A stretch of 64,000 nucleotides of DNA from Vanessa cardui (GCF_905220365.1 NC_061135.1:14475501-14539500), one strand, 5' to 3'. Positions 52,601 through 64,000 are shown, counted from the stretch's first letter. Notes: a model not told the origin generated them from the letters alone. Translations and numbers: made by a program.

Positions 52601-55598
52601 TCATAATACATTATCTAAGCGTGTTTTACATTATAGGTTTGTGCTCGCGCGAGGTAACTAATGTGTAATGACTAACTGATAACCTTTTGCGTTTTCGTTA
52701 TTTTTATCCTGTTTCTTTAAACGATGAGTCGGTCCACATTGTTTACATAAAAAAGACTATTTAATCGTAATTGATACCGAGGTTTTGGCAACGTAAGGTG
52801 ATATTAAAAAAAGCTAAATCAACGCGTGATACTGGTTCGAAATTTTAAAATTAAACATTGTATTTAAAATAACAGAGATGCCCTCACTTGTAAGGAATGG
52901 GAAAAATGTGAGGTTGCAAGTGAAACCTGTGTGGCCTTACTAGTGGCGGGTGTCGAATGACTAGCGTTACGCGGTGCTGACTGCTGACTGCAGCTGACCA
53001 CGCGAACCTACTTCTTAGGAAATTGCTCATATGATCACCGGCAGACTTTTGGATCTTTGACAAACGCATCAAGTGTAAAATACAACCAGCGCGTGTACAG
53101 TCTGGCGCCTGAGATTATATTTCTATTTATTTATCATAGTGATGCGACTATTTTACGCCATGCCGGGGTAAGGTAGTCCCACTGCTCCACACATAACTGA
53201 TGGACTGATGGTATATAATTACACTGCGGAGTGGTAATAAATAGTAAAAAATGCATTAAAATTCTGGTTAAATTTCTTGATACGGATCCTGAGGAGCTCG
53301 TTACTTCACGTACCGGCCCAACGTAAAGTCCAAATTAATAATCACATTTCGGTCAGAAGTGTTGTAACGTCCACGTACGAGGACGATCAAGCAAATTACA
53401 ATTTAAAATTGAAATCAAAAGCAATTTGGATACAGATTTAAAACCAAAACAACAATCTATAATTACGTTTAAAATATATATCTATCTATTTATAGAAACT
53501 TGATTATGCGGTAATCTTTAATATTGTTTTTATTTCAATATTCAATCAAAATATTAAATAAAAACTGCTCGATTATCGTCGTCTTCAGATTCAGAATGCA
53601 GGTAACGAGAAGAGCCGGCCAGAAACTCGAGAGTTATTATTCGTCTATAATTAAAATAAGTGTTTTAACTAAATTTTCATACATAGTGTAGATAAGTGTA
53701 CTTATATAACAACGCGCTTTTAATCATCTATATTATTTTGTATAGAATAATATTTATTTTGAAACACCAGTACCAGTAGGTACATGTAAACATCATTCTT
53801 CTTAAGACTTACCTCAAGAAGAAGATGAAGTAATTTCTTCTTAAGGACAAAATATCTTATTCCATGAAACAGTATATAGCAGGTGTATGTACACGTGGAA
53901 GAATCTCAGTAGAAACAACATATGTATATCACGTAAGGTGAAATTATAAACACCCGAAGTCAATGGATATGAGCTCGTGCTCTTCGGTTGAAGCGTGTTG
54001 TCTGAGGAGGCAGCTCCGTTGCGCTTTGTACTGTGAAAAGCAATGAGTGATATTTATTTCTCAGGGCGCGACAATGACCTGGAGTATGATCTTCATTTTC
54101 TAAGTTGACATTCATTGTTTCATTAACCCCTATTTATCGTAATGAGTAAAAATAACGCTAGAACACGTTCGCAGTAATGTTTTGATAGACTTCGAAAAGA
54201 AAGAATATTATCAAACGTTAAATCATTCGATAGGCTTAATGTGTTGGATGGACAAAAAGAAAGACAATATTTGACCTCACACGACATTACTCGTTGATAA
54301 CAACATATATTAACGTTACGGATTGTTTTTAATAAAAAAAATAAACGATACTTTAATTGTAACTACGTACACAATATCATATCATTAACTCGAACAGAAT
54401 ATTTACAAATAATGGAAATCAGCTCCGTTCGCTCGACTTCAAACAAGACTCACATTATTCACCTCACTGAAGTGCTATTTTCCCCAAACAATAACGCCCG
54501 CTGCGTTTATAATTTATACAGCTATTGCCAAAACTTACGAGACCGTTTGAAGTTTAACATTTATCCTCCTTATCCTTTTTATAATTATTAAACATTTTAC
54601 AATTACGGATTGCCTAACTCATTCTATACGAATGAGATATTAATACTAGGTTTTCTCTCGGCTGTATTATTATAGCACAAGTTTTATCTAAAATAAAAAA
54701 ATGCAACGTACGTACTTATAAAAGCCTGTTGTACATTTTTTATTATTTGAAGTTAATTAAATAGTCATTTTTGCGTCAAATATGATAATTAGTTTCAAAG
54801 TATTTGTTTACATTGGGCACGGATCATTATCGAACAACCTTAAGAATAAGGTTTTTCTTGAAAACAAATATCTCATTAGACGCCAAATTTACACTTAATC
54901 GGATAAAGCGACCGTCGCATTGGCCGTAAATCTTAACTCGGACGTAAAACAAATAATGAGATCCCGCTGTCGAGCGATGCCATCCCACTAACGACATTAC
55001 AAATGTTTTTTCAGAATGTTTGTTATGTCGCTATTTCTGTCACTTGCATATTTTTAGATGACTTCGCGTTCCTAGAAAAACGGAAACTATCAAAATATGA
55101 CAGCATTGACCTGCACGAATAACCTCTTGCGTTTACATTCGGCGCGTGTTCGCCGCCGATGATGCAAGCCGTAACACGACCTCGGCCGTAGCTCTGACTG
55201 TACGCACGCCGCCAACGGCTTAACCCATCTGTCACATTCACACCGGCTCGCGGTGTGCGCGCTGTCGCGCTCGTCGCCAGGAATTAAACCGCGACCCACT
55301 CATCATCTATCAGCCCCCAAATATTCTTATGTTCCGCGGCAATAGCAAAACGTAAAACAGTATTCACGCAGATTTTAATTATTTTAGCTTAACTATTATA
55401 TATAAATTAGCCGACTCGACAAAATATGTTTTACATAGTCTCAGTAGCATAGGTAGATTAAAGTAAATGAGAACTCAATGTTGAAAATATTGAAAAAGGA
55501 TGATTGCTATTAAAAGGTTTCTTAACGAATGAAGTCGAAGCTGCTACTTCCATATGTACACGCACAGAAACACCTCAATGAGTCGCTTCCCTCGGCAG
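49691..55598 (+). other. intron 1 of the ADAMTS-like gene (5908 bp)
   Basis: The intron is bounded by GTGAGT at 49691 and CTCGGCAG ending at 55598. It is AT-rich with no further supported exon. It contains a GC-rich patch at about 52310-52460 and a short LINE 3' remnant at 53583-53640. Near 53785-53840 there are short complementary TCTTCTT/AAGAAGA runs that could form weak hairpins. A large first intron is a usual place for enhancers, but nothing here proves one. Confidence 0.65.
53583..53640 (-). mobile_element. LINE 3' fragment, minus strand
   Basis: GGTAACGAGAAGAGCCGGCC followed by AGAAACTCGAG is the antisense CR1-like 3' UTR block (GAAACTC..GCCGGTTCTTC). It lies in intron 1. Confidence 0.6.
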
Positions 55599-55815
55599 GC
55601 ATCTACTCGCACCAGCACCTGGACACGTCGCAGGCGCAGTTCGTGACGCCCGTGAAGGTGACGCGGGACGGCGCGCTGGTGTCGCACGCGCTCGAGCACG
55701 CGCACGCGCTCGGGCACGCGCGCGCGCGCCGCGACGTGCGCGCCGAGCGGGACGCGCCGCACGCCCTGCACTACAACCTCACAGTCGACGGCCGAGACCT
55801 CAGGCTAGACTTGAA
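55599..55815 (+). CDS. ADAMTS-like metalloprotease, second coding exon (M12B propeptide)
   Basis: The acceptor is CCTCGGCAG with AG at 55597-55598. The donor is GTAAGT at 55816, which leaves two bases of a codon (phase 2). The first two bases (GC) complete the codon begun by the G at 49690, giving Gly, and the frame stays open across the exon. The peptide contains FVTPVKVTRDGALVSH and ends HYNLTVDGRDLRLDL. The pattern of an LHY-x-L-x-V-x-GR-x-L-x-LDL strand is typical of reprolysin (M12B) propeptides, and is closest in my recollection to ADAMTS proteins, where a P-S/x-L-x-APG segment follows in the next exon. NLT is a possible N-glycosylation site. Between the two conserved blocks sits an Ala/His/Arg-rich stretch (ALEHAHALGHARARR) encoded by CG-repetitive DNA, probably a low-complexity expansion. 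Zinc-site and thrombospondin modules are absent and expected past 64000. A plain ADAM is the main alternative. Confidence 0.75.
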
Positions 55816-56822
55816 GTAAGTTCCATTACACTTCTTCTGCTATTACAAAATGAGGAGCTATGCTTCTTTCCTCTAGCTGCTTGGAGTTGCCTATTCTAAC
55901 AAATTATATAACTCATACTATATGCATTGTTTTAGTTTCGTACATAAAATGCAACTTGTCCATAAAAATGCGCCCAGCGATAAAGAATATTCTAGGACAC
56001 TTCGTAACACGTTGACGTAGATCAACACGGCTCGAAGCGGCAATCGCGCCACTCGATATAATCCGTTGCACAGATAAGCGTCAATTTCGCGTGTTGTGCA
56101 TTAAATTTGAAGAGAGCAGTGACCGTGGCGGTATCGAAGTGACGCATGTGCTCGCACGCCCCGCACGAGAATATCAAAAGCGAAGTGTATGGCGAAGCAT
56201 TACCAAACAGTACATTGCTGATGATAACTGAAACCGTGTAATATTACATGTGACAATATGACAGACAGACAGACGGTCAGTCAAACGAAGTCCGGCCGCG
56301 CCGTGCGGAGCGGTAGCTCACACTGCGCCGCGTCACGGCCGCGTGCTCTTCGGAATATTTGTCTGCAAAAATAAATGACTTTTTCCTAAAGTACTGAACA
56401 GTATTTTTTCACAAACAAGCATGCAGTTAATTTTTATGTTCTGGGCAAGGCGTCACATTCACAAATTACACTGAGGCCTATTCGCTGAAATTTGGATTCA
56501 GTAACAATTGTGAATTGACCAACGAAAGATAGACTAATTTTAATTCAAACTAATATTTAAGGACAAAAAAGACAATCTATTTGTGGAAAAAAAATTGTCC
56601 TCCTTTTACTTGCAATATTTTTCTTGTTTGAAGAGGTGCGATTATTGTAGTTACCGACACATACATAAAACCAGTATTAAATAAATTTAAAGAGTCACAC
56701 ATACTCGAACTATTAAAGTACTAATCGGTTGCATCGGTTAAATGTGGGTGAGGCAGACGTGTGCACCGTACACACGTCTACAACCGTCAATTTCCATTCA
56801 ATAATATTTTACATTTCGTTAC

Positions 56823-56918
56823 AAATCAAATCAAATTCATTTATTAAATATAGAATATTTACGCTTAGTGATTATCAAATTAAATCGCCATTGCCGACGG
56901 TGCGGAAAAGAAAGTAAC
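56823..56918 (-). mobile_element. LINE 3' end remnant, minus strand
   Basis: The + strand reads AAATCAAATCAAATTCATTT, then TATTTACGCTTAGTGAT and GCCGACGGTGCGGAAAAG, the antisense of a CR1-like tail. It lies in intron 2 and explains the short open frame overlapping it. Confidence 0.6.
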
Positions 56919-57221
56919 GCAAATAATATTTAAGAACAAGATTAATAAGTTACAGTATACGAAATTTCTTCGAAATCAAAGCATTCGAGCGTTTATCATA
57001 ATTACCCGATTTACTACACGAGTGCGATCGTGTGACGGGGGAGGAATAGCAGCGCTTCAGTCGCAGATCCCGACTGCTGAGCGCGCCACTCCGCGGTCCC
57101 CTTTCCCGGAGAGCCTTACGAGAGCCGAGAGCTCTCTCAGTTTCGTCGCGATCTGTTATTCCCGCTTCCGTTACTGTTCGACCTTCTCGTGTATTTGAAC
57201 TCGTGTCCGCTATCACCGACG

Positions 57222-57513
57222 GGTAAAGTAAAAGTAAAGTAACAGCCTGTACATTTCCCACTGCTGGGCTAAAGGCCTCCTCTCCCTTAGAGGACAAGGT
57301 TTGGAACATATTCCACCACGCTGTTCCAATGCGGGTTGGTGGAATGCACATGTGGCAGAATTTCGATGAAAATCGACACATGCAGGTTTCACCGCCGAGC
57401 ACGAGATGAATTATAAACACAAATTAAGCACATATAGTGGTGCTTGCCTGGGTTTGAACCCGCAATCATCGGTTAAGGTACACGCGTTCTAAACACTGGG
57501 CCATCTCAGCTGC
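57222..57513 (-). repeat. type B SINE, nearly full length
   Basis: On the minus strand it runs from a GCTGAGATGGCCCAG head through GCGGGTTCAAACCC, the GTGCTTAATTTGTG body and CACATGTGCATTCCACCAAC. It ends with GCCCAGCAGTGGG and ACAGGCTGTTACTTTACTTT. An 8-base repeat CACCGACG at 57214-57221 and 57514-57521 is a likely target-site duplication. The 156-codon antisense frame across it is not a gene. Confidence 0.85.
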
Positions 57514-59907
57514 CACCGACGAGTATTCTCGTATTTATTTCAAACGCCAGTGACTTCATCACCTTATCGTGGAACACGTTCGTTTCGCATTAGATCTCAA
57601 ATTAATCAAATATATTTATCTCTGACTACGAAGCGTTTCTCTTTGCGAGCAAAGTATAATTTAAATTAAAAAATCAAGTTAATCATCGTGATATTTTTCC
57701 ATTATGTAACGCCCACTCATGTTTGAAATGAATTCATCATGCGAACAAACTTATATTGATATCATAAATCAAGATTAATGATATCGCAAAACGCGCGGTA
57801 CTTCCATCGTGTGAGCTTCGTCTTAATATTCGCCGGCCAAAATTGAAAGTGAAGTTATTTAAACTTAAGAATACGCCCATTTCTCATTCAATTTGACATT
57901 AGATGTATATTACATTAGTCTGTTTTACTATATTCCCCGTACAGAGTTCAAACCATTTAATATAAGAAAGCAAAACTAAACATAAAAAGACCGATCAAGT
58001 TCTAACGTAATGTCACTAATTATTGGTCTTGTAAATGTTTACTCACACTCTCCTTATTTAATCTCCTGTAGCTCGTCGTGTATTACGCATTATTATAAAT
58101 TTGTCGTCCTTGCGACGCCGGATGCAAACTAACAAAGAGTTGCCAATTTGTTTCAATAAGTGAACAGCGAGTAACTTCCTGAAGCGGAGCGCACACCGGA
58201 ACCGAACGCTAATGACACCGACAAAACACTTACATTAACACTTGACCGTTAGCTATCACAGACTATGCGGAGATAATACTCGATCTATCTTATCGACGAA
58301 TTGCTTTAGGTACGTCTCGTCTCTGTCATTTTTCTAATTATTTTATTACTATTTTATAATAGTTAAACAATTTAAAAATGAATCATTTTTTAAATAAAAG
58401 GAAATGGACATCATAAGCAAAAAGCGATTTACTGTGTATAAAGTTGTCGATTTGTCTTTATAAAATAATAGCATTAAACAATTTGTTTATTTCAAACCTC
58501 GGACTCAAACGGTGTCAGGGCACGCTTAAAAATCCATGTTAGTAAAAAAAACTAAAAACAAAAACAGGATCAAAAAATATTGTTAATTTTAGGAACAGTG
58601 TCATAAATCAGAAACGGTAAAAATATATGAATAAATTAAGATCTCGAGTCGACATTCTTTCGAACTTAAATGTGTAGAAGTTAATTAAGCAATTAAAGCG
58701 AAAAATATTAAACATTTATCAAATAAGATTCCGCAGCCCTGGCCTCGAGACGACCGTTCCACTGAACACCGAGCGCCGACTTCCAAGGAATAAACATAAA
58801 TCTTAATAAATCCGCCTGTCCGTCTGTCGTCTGCTTGAGGGACACGCGACACACACATCGCCATGTTGTATGTTCTTATCAGCACTCAGGCGAAGTCAAA
58901 GTCAAAGTCAAGGTTTAGAGTTTGGACTGAAACAACGAACACTCACGAGTACGGGCGAAGCCTTTGTTGTTACTGTCGTTAGCAGTGGTTGTCATCGCTT
59001 ATTTATTGTTTATTGTCTTACGACGATGACTTTATGACAAACATATAAAATATACGCGCGCGCGATTATTATATCATTCTTATTAAATACTTTTATACAG
59101 TTAGGCGTTCCACGCGGATAGGTATTCAGTGCAATGACCTATCATATTGTTATTTATCAATTGCACACAAGAGCAGAATATGATTAGTATTGGTATAGGA
59201 TAGGATTTCCCACATTTAAATCAATCTAGTTCGACCGTGTGTCGTGTGTAGTGAAGCGAAACGATGAACTAGTCTGCAAACCGATGTTCACGGCGTCTTA
59301 CGGATGAAACCTAAATCTTTTAAATAATTTGTTTATACAACAAAATGGACGCGGGATGCAGAGCGCACCACATCCTTCGCTATTTGTTTTGGATACAAGA
59401 ATATATTAATTTCGTACAAGCGGTTGGCCACGCGCCGAACACCGCACTGATCGCGGGAGCAGTGCTAATAAATTGTACCAGCTATTTCGGTGCACTTTTT
59501 TCTAAACTTTAGCTTTTAACTACGAGATTCAAAGTACATTATGGTGTACAAAATTATTTTATGATTAAATTGCGAGGCACTTGTACGAGTTACACTTGGG
59601 AATAAGCTGGTCAAATGATTCCATCGTGTCTCGGGAGTTCTCTCCTAATTTTGTGTGTTTTAAGAATGACTTCAATCGCGTCAACTCGACATGCAAGACC
59701 GACATCAAACAGAACGCTGACTTTTCGATTGCAATCGAATCGATTCGAAGCAGTCTTTGCCGTTCAGCGGTATTTTCATATTCTGCGAACTTAAGTAGGA
59801 TCGGTGCTCGGGTACGATTTAGCTAATGTTCATTTTCTAAGGAATTTGTAAATTCGGATTCGGATCGGCCAGATCATATATAATGATGAGAGATAATATA
59901 TAATGTA

Positions 59908-60202
59908 CTAGCAGACCCGGCCACGCGTTGCTGTGGCTGAGTGATTAAGGAAGGATTTAAAAGACAAAATTTAACACAAATTAAAAAATTTCGTAACTTA
60001 CAATTAATAACAACAATCAACTTTGATAATCAGTTTATTGTTATTTATAAATCATTGAGGCCATTAATCGAAATGAAAACTATCCTATCTCTTAAGTTGG
60101 ACCAAATTACACATAAATGCCAAATTTCATCAATATCGGTTGAGTTGGTGAAGAGTTCACTGGGAACATACATTGTGACACTGGATTTTTATATATTAAG
60201 AT
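59908..60202 (+). repeat. dispersed element with CTAGCAGACCCGGCC head
   Basis: The head CTAGCAGACCCGGCCACGCG and the distal block TTTCATCAATATCGGTTGAG, ending in ATTTTTATATATTAAGAT, are typical of a second lepidopteran short-element family. The 89-codon open frame inside it is incidental. Confidence 0.65.
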
Positions 60203-60689
60203 ACGTATAATTCGAACTTGTGACCTGGTGATCTATCGTTCTATTAAGCCAAAGGATCACTGACAATTTTGAATAAGTAGTAGATGTTACACATATAATA
60301 TATTCCAATAACATTCGAATACGACGACGAATCGTTATTATTATTAGTTATTTCTGGCGGAGCGCCCGGCGCCGCGGCGCAGCGCTGTGTTACGGCGAGT
60401 GTACGAGTATGATTGATTAACCTATCGGAGATTCAAGGACTGTGAGAACGAGTGAAGTGAGAGGTTAAGCAAGTATTTAAGTTACGATTACATAGCAATG
60501 TGTATTACATACTTCAAATAAGACGAATACATGCCTTAATTAAACAAGAGTACAATTCACGTACCGTTCTAGTCGTATCTAATATCCTTAACAACAATCG
60601 TTTGCCTTAGACAATTAAAACACGACTGCTGATACCCCGGACATCCAAACATTATTAGTCATTACATTATTTATAAGGCCAGTTGTGAA

Positions 60690-60765
60690 ACTCAGCGGAG
60701 TTGGCACAGGCACCGAACCCGCGATCCTCGGTCGAGGCGCTCTGATCCACCTCGGCACTGGACGT
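60690..60765 (-). repeat. tRNA-like SINE head
   Basis: On the minus strand GCCGAGGTGGATCAGAGCGC, then CTCGACCGAGGATCGCGGGT and TCGGTGCC show A-box and B-box-like segments of a tRNA-derived SINE. The overlapping 108-codon antisense frame is explained by this and chance. Confidence 0.5.
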
Positions 60766-61899
60766 TGGTATCTAGAGGTACACATTATAACTTCTTCAGG
60801 CAACATGACAAAACTGCAGTTACACAATTTCACTGATAGCTTAAGCTGTAGCTTGTTATCTTGAGTTCGATTTAATGAATTCCCGATCTGGTTCCGAGCA
60901 GCATTCTTGTCGCGAATAATGCAACCAATGAAAAGATACAATCGATACGACTCGGTCTTAGATGAAAACAGTCGGCGACTTTAATATAAGCTTAATATAG
61001 AATATTTGAACTGGGTATCGCCCAAACGAATAGCTACGATCTAGAATATGATACTGATGTAAGTGAATATGAAACACGCGCGGAGCCGGGCGGCGTCGAC
61101 GGTGCGCTCTTGGGCCGCGGCGCTGCCGCGTGTATCGGGCTACAATTTGATTAATTAACAGATATATCATTCCGCTCGGCTGCGGACGTTAATCACCGTA
61201 AAAAAGAATTGCCGAATAATATAAAGGATAAGACATAAATGAAAACATTCACAATATTGCTAAGTACTGTTTTAAATCATTACGAACTTTCAAATTAAAG
61301 ACGAAAGGAAACATTCGATCAGAAATATGGAACTCAATAACGAGAAAAATAAACTGCGACGACTCGAGCTCAACCTCGATTCACGTTTAAATATTTCATT
61401 GAATAAAATATAAACACTTCACTCCTCTGATTTCATGCCCTTATATGAGCTCTCTTTAGATTTTCTATCCGCTCCGTGGCCCTTCTTAGGTCACGAGAGA
61501 TTCCCGGCGTGAGGTAAAATCTACTTATTTATTCGCCGCACACTTTATTGAAATATTTCCAATCCTGTCAATCGCTTGACCCCGCCTTATTTGGTACTCG
61601 GCCTCGTTGAAAACATATTTTCTTTGAGTATTATTGCGTTTTCTATTTAAGCGAGATCTCAGTAATTGTTTCTCGAAGCTGACAATATAATCCCGGATGC
61701 AAAATTGGATCACTGAATACAATAACGAATAAATACATATTAGATCGACGCAAAATAGCTCGTCATAATGGCTCATTGATCTTTTCGTAGTGTTCGTGCG
61801 ACACACTTTGATGATGTGACATTATACGAATTATGAATTACTTCGTTGAGTAACAAATCTGCACTTTATTTCTTTTTATGACGCTGTGCATCTTAACCA

Positions 61900-61970
61900 A
61901 CAATTTAACCAGCAAATGCCCCACCGCTGGGCTAGAGCCTCCTCTCCTTTTGAGAGGTTTTGGAGGAGCA
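61900..61970 (-). repeat. type B SINE 3' fragment
   Basis: AAATGCCCCACCGCTGGGCT, AGAGCCTCCTCTCC and GAGAGGTTTTGGAG is the antisense of the distal SINE body seen at 57225-57305. Confidence 0.65.
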
Positions 61971-63799
61971 ACCGACCCTAACGGTTAAAGCACGCATTGA
62001 TGCATACGATGCAGCTTTTACTGTGACCGACAAAGCTGCTGTAGGCTAAATTAAAACGCGTACTAAAAATTATACTCAGGCAATAAAATAATAAAACTGT
62101 AATTAGTGTCATTGCTTACGTCCCATATAACACGCAATTGTGTCAACCTCTTAGCGTAAAGACGAATTAGCGCGTCGGAAGACCCAGTTTAGATAACGCT
62201 GGCACAGTTTACATTAGGGCTAAATCATTGAGTAACTGCAGTGCACTGGGGATCAAAGCGGAGGCGCCGCGGAAGCGTCGCGTTTTCATGCAATCAGTTC
62301 TCGGAACGACGGCTATCACTCGCGCTCGTGTGACCGCCGCGCCGGGCGACGCATCGCGCTACCGAGAACTTACCGAGAACTTACCCGTGCACTTTTTTAC
62401 GCATTTCATACAAAAATGCGGTGATTACGCACTTTCTATATCATAACCGCGACGGCCGATTCCTACATGGCAGCATGACCTACAAAATATAGCAAAACCC
62501 AGCTGTACATAGCACACAGGCGCGGTGGACCTTCACGGTGGCGCGGCCGTCGGCGACCAGGCGGAATATTGATGGATGACTAACTTGTACACGAGAAGAG
62601 TTTTTGTACTCGAAGGTACAGCCCGTACCCGCGACCTCGTTCGACATCTACTCGTATTCAGGAAACCCAGATACAATGCTCATGCATTTTAATGGCAGTG
62701 CTGTAAAAACTGATAATTTGAAAGCCGACGTACGATCGTCGTTGGAGATCGATTCATACATATTAATATGGCAATTATTGCAATACAATGACTGGGTGCC
62801 GCAAATTGTGCAATTGCCCATCACGGTCGTTCGGGCTTTTAAAGCCTACATTTTATTTAATCGACGAATTATAATTGTTAAGTGAAATTATTTTTTACTT
62901 CTCAAATTTGTACGCCTTTGTAACGTGAATACAACTTGTGATATTATAAGGTCAATGTTAAAATTGTTTATGCATTCGTCGGCGCGGCGCGTCAACGAGT
63001 GCTTTGTATAAGACACGACAGCCATATACGCGTGTAGCGTAACTGTATAAATACATGTTATTAACTTCGATTTACCAACTGCGTCCAAAAAAAGGCTATA
63101 ACGGCAATAATATACGATAGCTGCGTTTAAGGTATAAGGGATACTTGGAAGAGCGAAGGCGTCAAGCTATTAATATTAAATTGATTTTTTGTCAGGTCGC
63201 ATTTAAAAAGGAATGCGGCTCGAGAACTCCGTAAAACATTAATCGTTGTAAAGCTAATGGTAGTTAAATTGGCGCCATCGATAATAAATTTTCGCATTGG
63301 TAACACTGGTCGGGCACAGCGCGCCTGCGCCAGACAGGTTATTTGTGCCGGGCTGCAGCTAGGCTCGATATAAGTCATATAACTTCTCAGTATTTAATTC
63401 CTTTGTCAATTTGTACTTTACTAAAAAAATAAAGCAGTAATAAATCTACAACATTCCAACAGATTCTGTGGCGCGATGAGTTTTGTTTCCGTGAACATTC
63501 AAACTATCAATTCCAACGCATCCAAATTACGCATCTTTAGAGATCTCTCTACAGATTCGTCGAATTTTTAAATATTTTTTATGAAACTAAATTTTGTATA
63601 CGTTTTGTTGTCGTAGTCACAATAAAGAGAATTGTAAAACTATGTGATTCAGTTTATTAGTTTATTGTTTAATTAGTCAGACATAACTAGAGTTACAGTT
63701 GTGATTCACAAAGAGAGTAGATTTCTCACGAACAAAATATTTTTAACGGTCTCTCGCTATGTATACTGACGTGCGAATGGACTTCTTATATATGGATAG

Positions 63800-63965
63800 C
63801 ACGTGGACACCACTGGCCTCAGGCGATCTCAGAAATAATGACCATGATATGAGGGATGTCACCAATGCGCTACCACACCTGGTGACAAAGATATTAAGAC
63901 TTTATTTTTGTAACAATATACAAAGCACCGGGTCCACTCACTCAAACCGGAACACAGCTATGCCA
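63800..63965 (-). repeat. GTGAGTGAGCCAG-family repeat, decayed
   Basis: ACCAATGCGCTACCACACCT followed by ACTCACTCAAACCGGAACAC matches the family in antisense. The 71-codon open frame starting at 63759 runs through it and is therefore not a coding exon. Confidence 0.5.
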
Positions 63966-64000
63966 GGTACTTAGTAACAGATGAACACATGAGCGGGGGC

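Larger units (their letters stand above)
55816..64000 (+). other. intron 2 of the ADAMTS-like gene, running off the window
   Basis: From the GTAAGT donor at 55816 to the window end I find no exon that would begin in the required phase with a propeptide continuation. The interval holds a LINE tail (56823-56918), a nearly complete SINE (57222-57513), a CCCGGC-type element (59908-60202), tRNA-like SINE fragments (60690-60765, 61900-61970) and a GTGAGTGAGCCAG-family copy (63800-63965). GC-rich islets lie at about 56280-56350, 60355-60400, 61080-61135 and 62255-62370. Open frames here are short and explained by repeats or chance. Confidence 0.55.

Noticed and set aside
55544..55771. Antisense Arg/Val-rich ORF over exon B
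   Set aside because: Shadow of the GC-rich coding exon; the + strand frame has matching splice sites and family motifs.
56950..57420. 156-codon antisense ORF, the longest in the window
   Set aside because: Its first half is the antisense reading of the SINE at 57222-57513, and the rest runs through GC-rich non-coding DNA with no family similarity.
59941..60210. 89-codon ORF
   Set aside because: It lies within a short dispersed element with a recognisable head and tail.
60615..60941. 108-codon antisense ORF
   Set aside because: Overlaps a tRNA-like SINE head and shows no family motif.
63759..63974. 71-codon ORF at the right edge, considered as the next ADAMTS exon
   Set aside because: It overlaps a decayed GTGAGTGAGCCAG repeat, and the peptide does not continue a propeptide.
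1..64000. CRISPR array, rRNA, spliceosomal RNA, known conserved microRNA
   Set aside because: No regularly spaced direct repeats, rRNA or U-RNA signatures were seen. I recognised no familiar conserved insect microRNA sequence, but reading by eye cannot exclude one.

Overview
This window looks like nuclear DNA from a lepidopteran, most likely a butterfly. It is AT-rich and almost entirely non-coding. It is littered with degenerate dispersed repeats that I recognise from memory as the kinds common in butterfly genomes: tRNA-headed SINEs, CR1/Jockey-type LINE 3' ends, short CCCGGC-headed elements, and a repeat with internal GTGAGTGAGCCAG. The species and the formal repeat-family names cannot be fixed from the sequence alone. 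Nothing suggests a prokaryote, an organelle, an integrated virus or a CRISPR array.

The one protein-coding gene I can support lies on the + strand at the right side. Exon A (49334-49690, coding from 49513) and exon B (55599-55815) join in phase 1 across a 5.9 kb intron with GT..AG ends. They encode a signal peptide followed by the start of an M12B/reprolysin-type propeptide, best read as the N-terminus of a secreted ADAMTS-family metalloprotease. The protease, disintegrin-like and thrombospondin exons are not visible and should lie beyond 64000. A TATA box with a correctly spaced initiator-like CAGTC at 48670-48705 is a plausible core promoter 0.6 kb upstream of exon A. A GC-rich block at 25.6-26.16 kb, ending in a GTGAGT donor-like site, is a weaker candidate for a distal first exon.

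The one convincing RNA gene is a tRNA-Ala with a CGC anticodon at 13636-13707.

Layout: 1-13.6 kb is non-coding with a tRNA-headed SINE (2.3 kb), a CCCGGC-headed element (4.1-4.8 kb), a LINE tail (9.8 kb) and a SINE with clear target-site duplications (10.5 kb). From 13.6 to 22.7 kb there is the tRNA gene, a LINE 3' remnant (17.4-17.9 kb), a nearly complete GTGAGTGAGCCAG repeat (20.9-21.2 kb) and, just after it, a perfect 56-bp palindrome. From 22.7 to 37.5 kb there are GC-rich islets that could be regulatory and a few decayed repeats. From 37.5 to 40.9 kb lies a dense repeat cluster, including an inverted-repeat element whose right arm is tandemly duplicated. From 41 to 48.6 kb there is non-coding DNA with a CATCATCCTCCTGCC-type repeat and another GTGAGTGAGCCAG copy. 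From 48.6 kb to the end is the promoter and 5' part of the ADAMTS-like gene with two long repeat-bearing introns.

I found no clearly undescribed multi-gene system. The observations most worth a second look are the perfect palindrome, the two SINE copies that share an 82-bp 5' flank, the duplicated-arm inverted-repeat element, the GC-rich blocks, and a small open reading frame with a signal-peptide-like start at 27252-27473.
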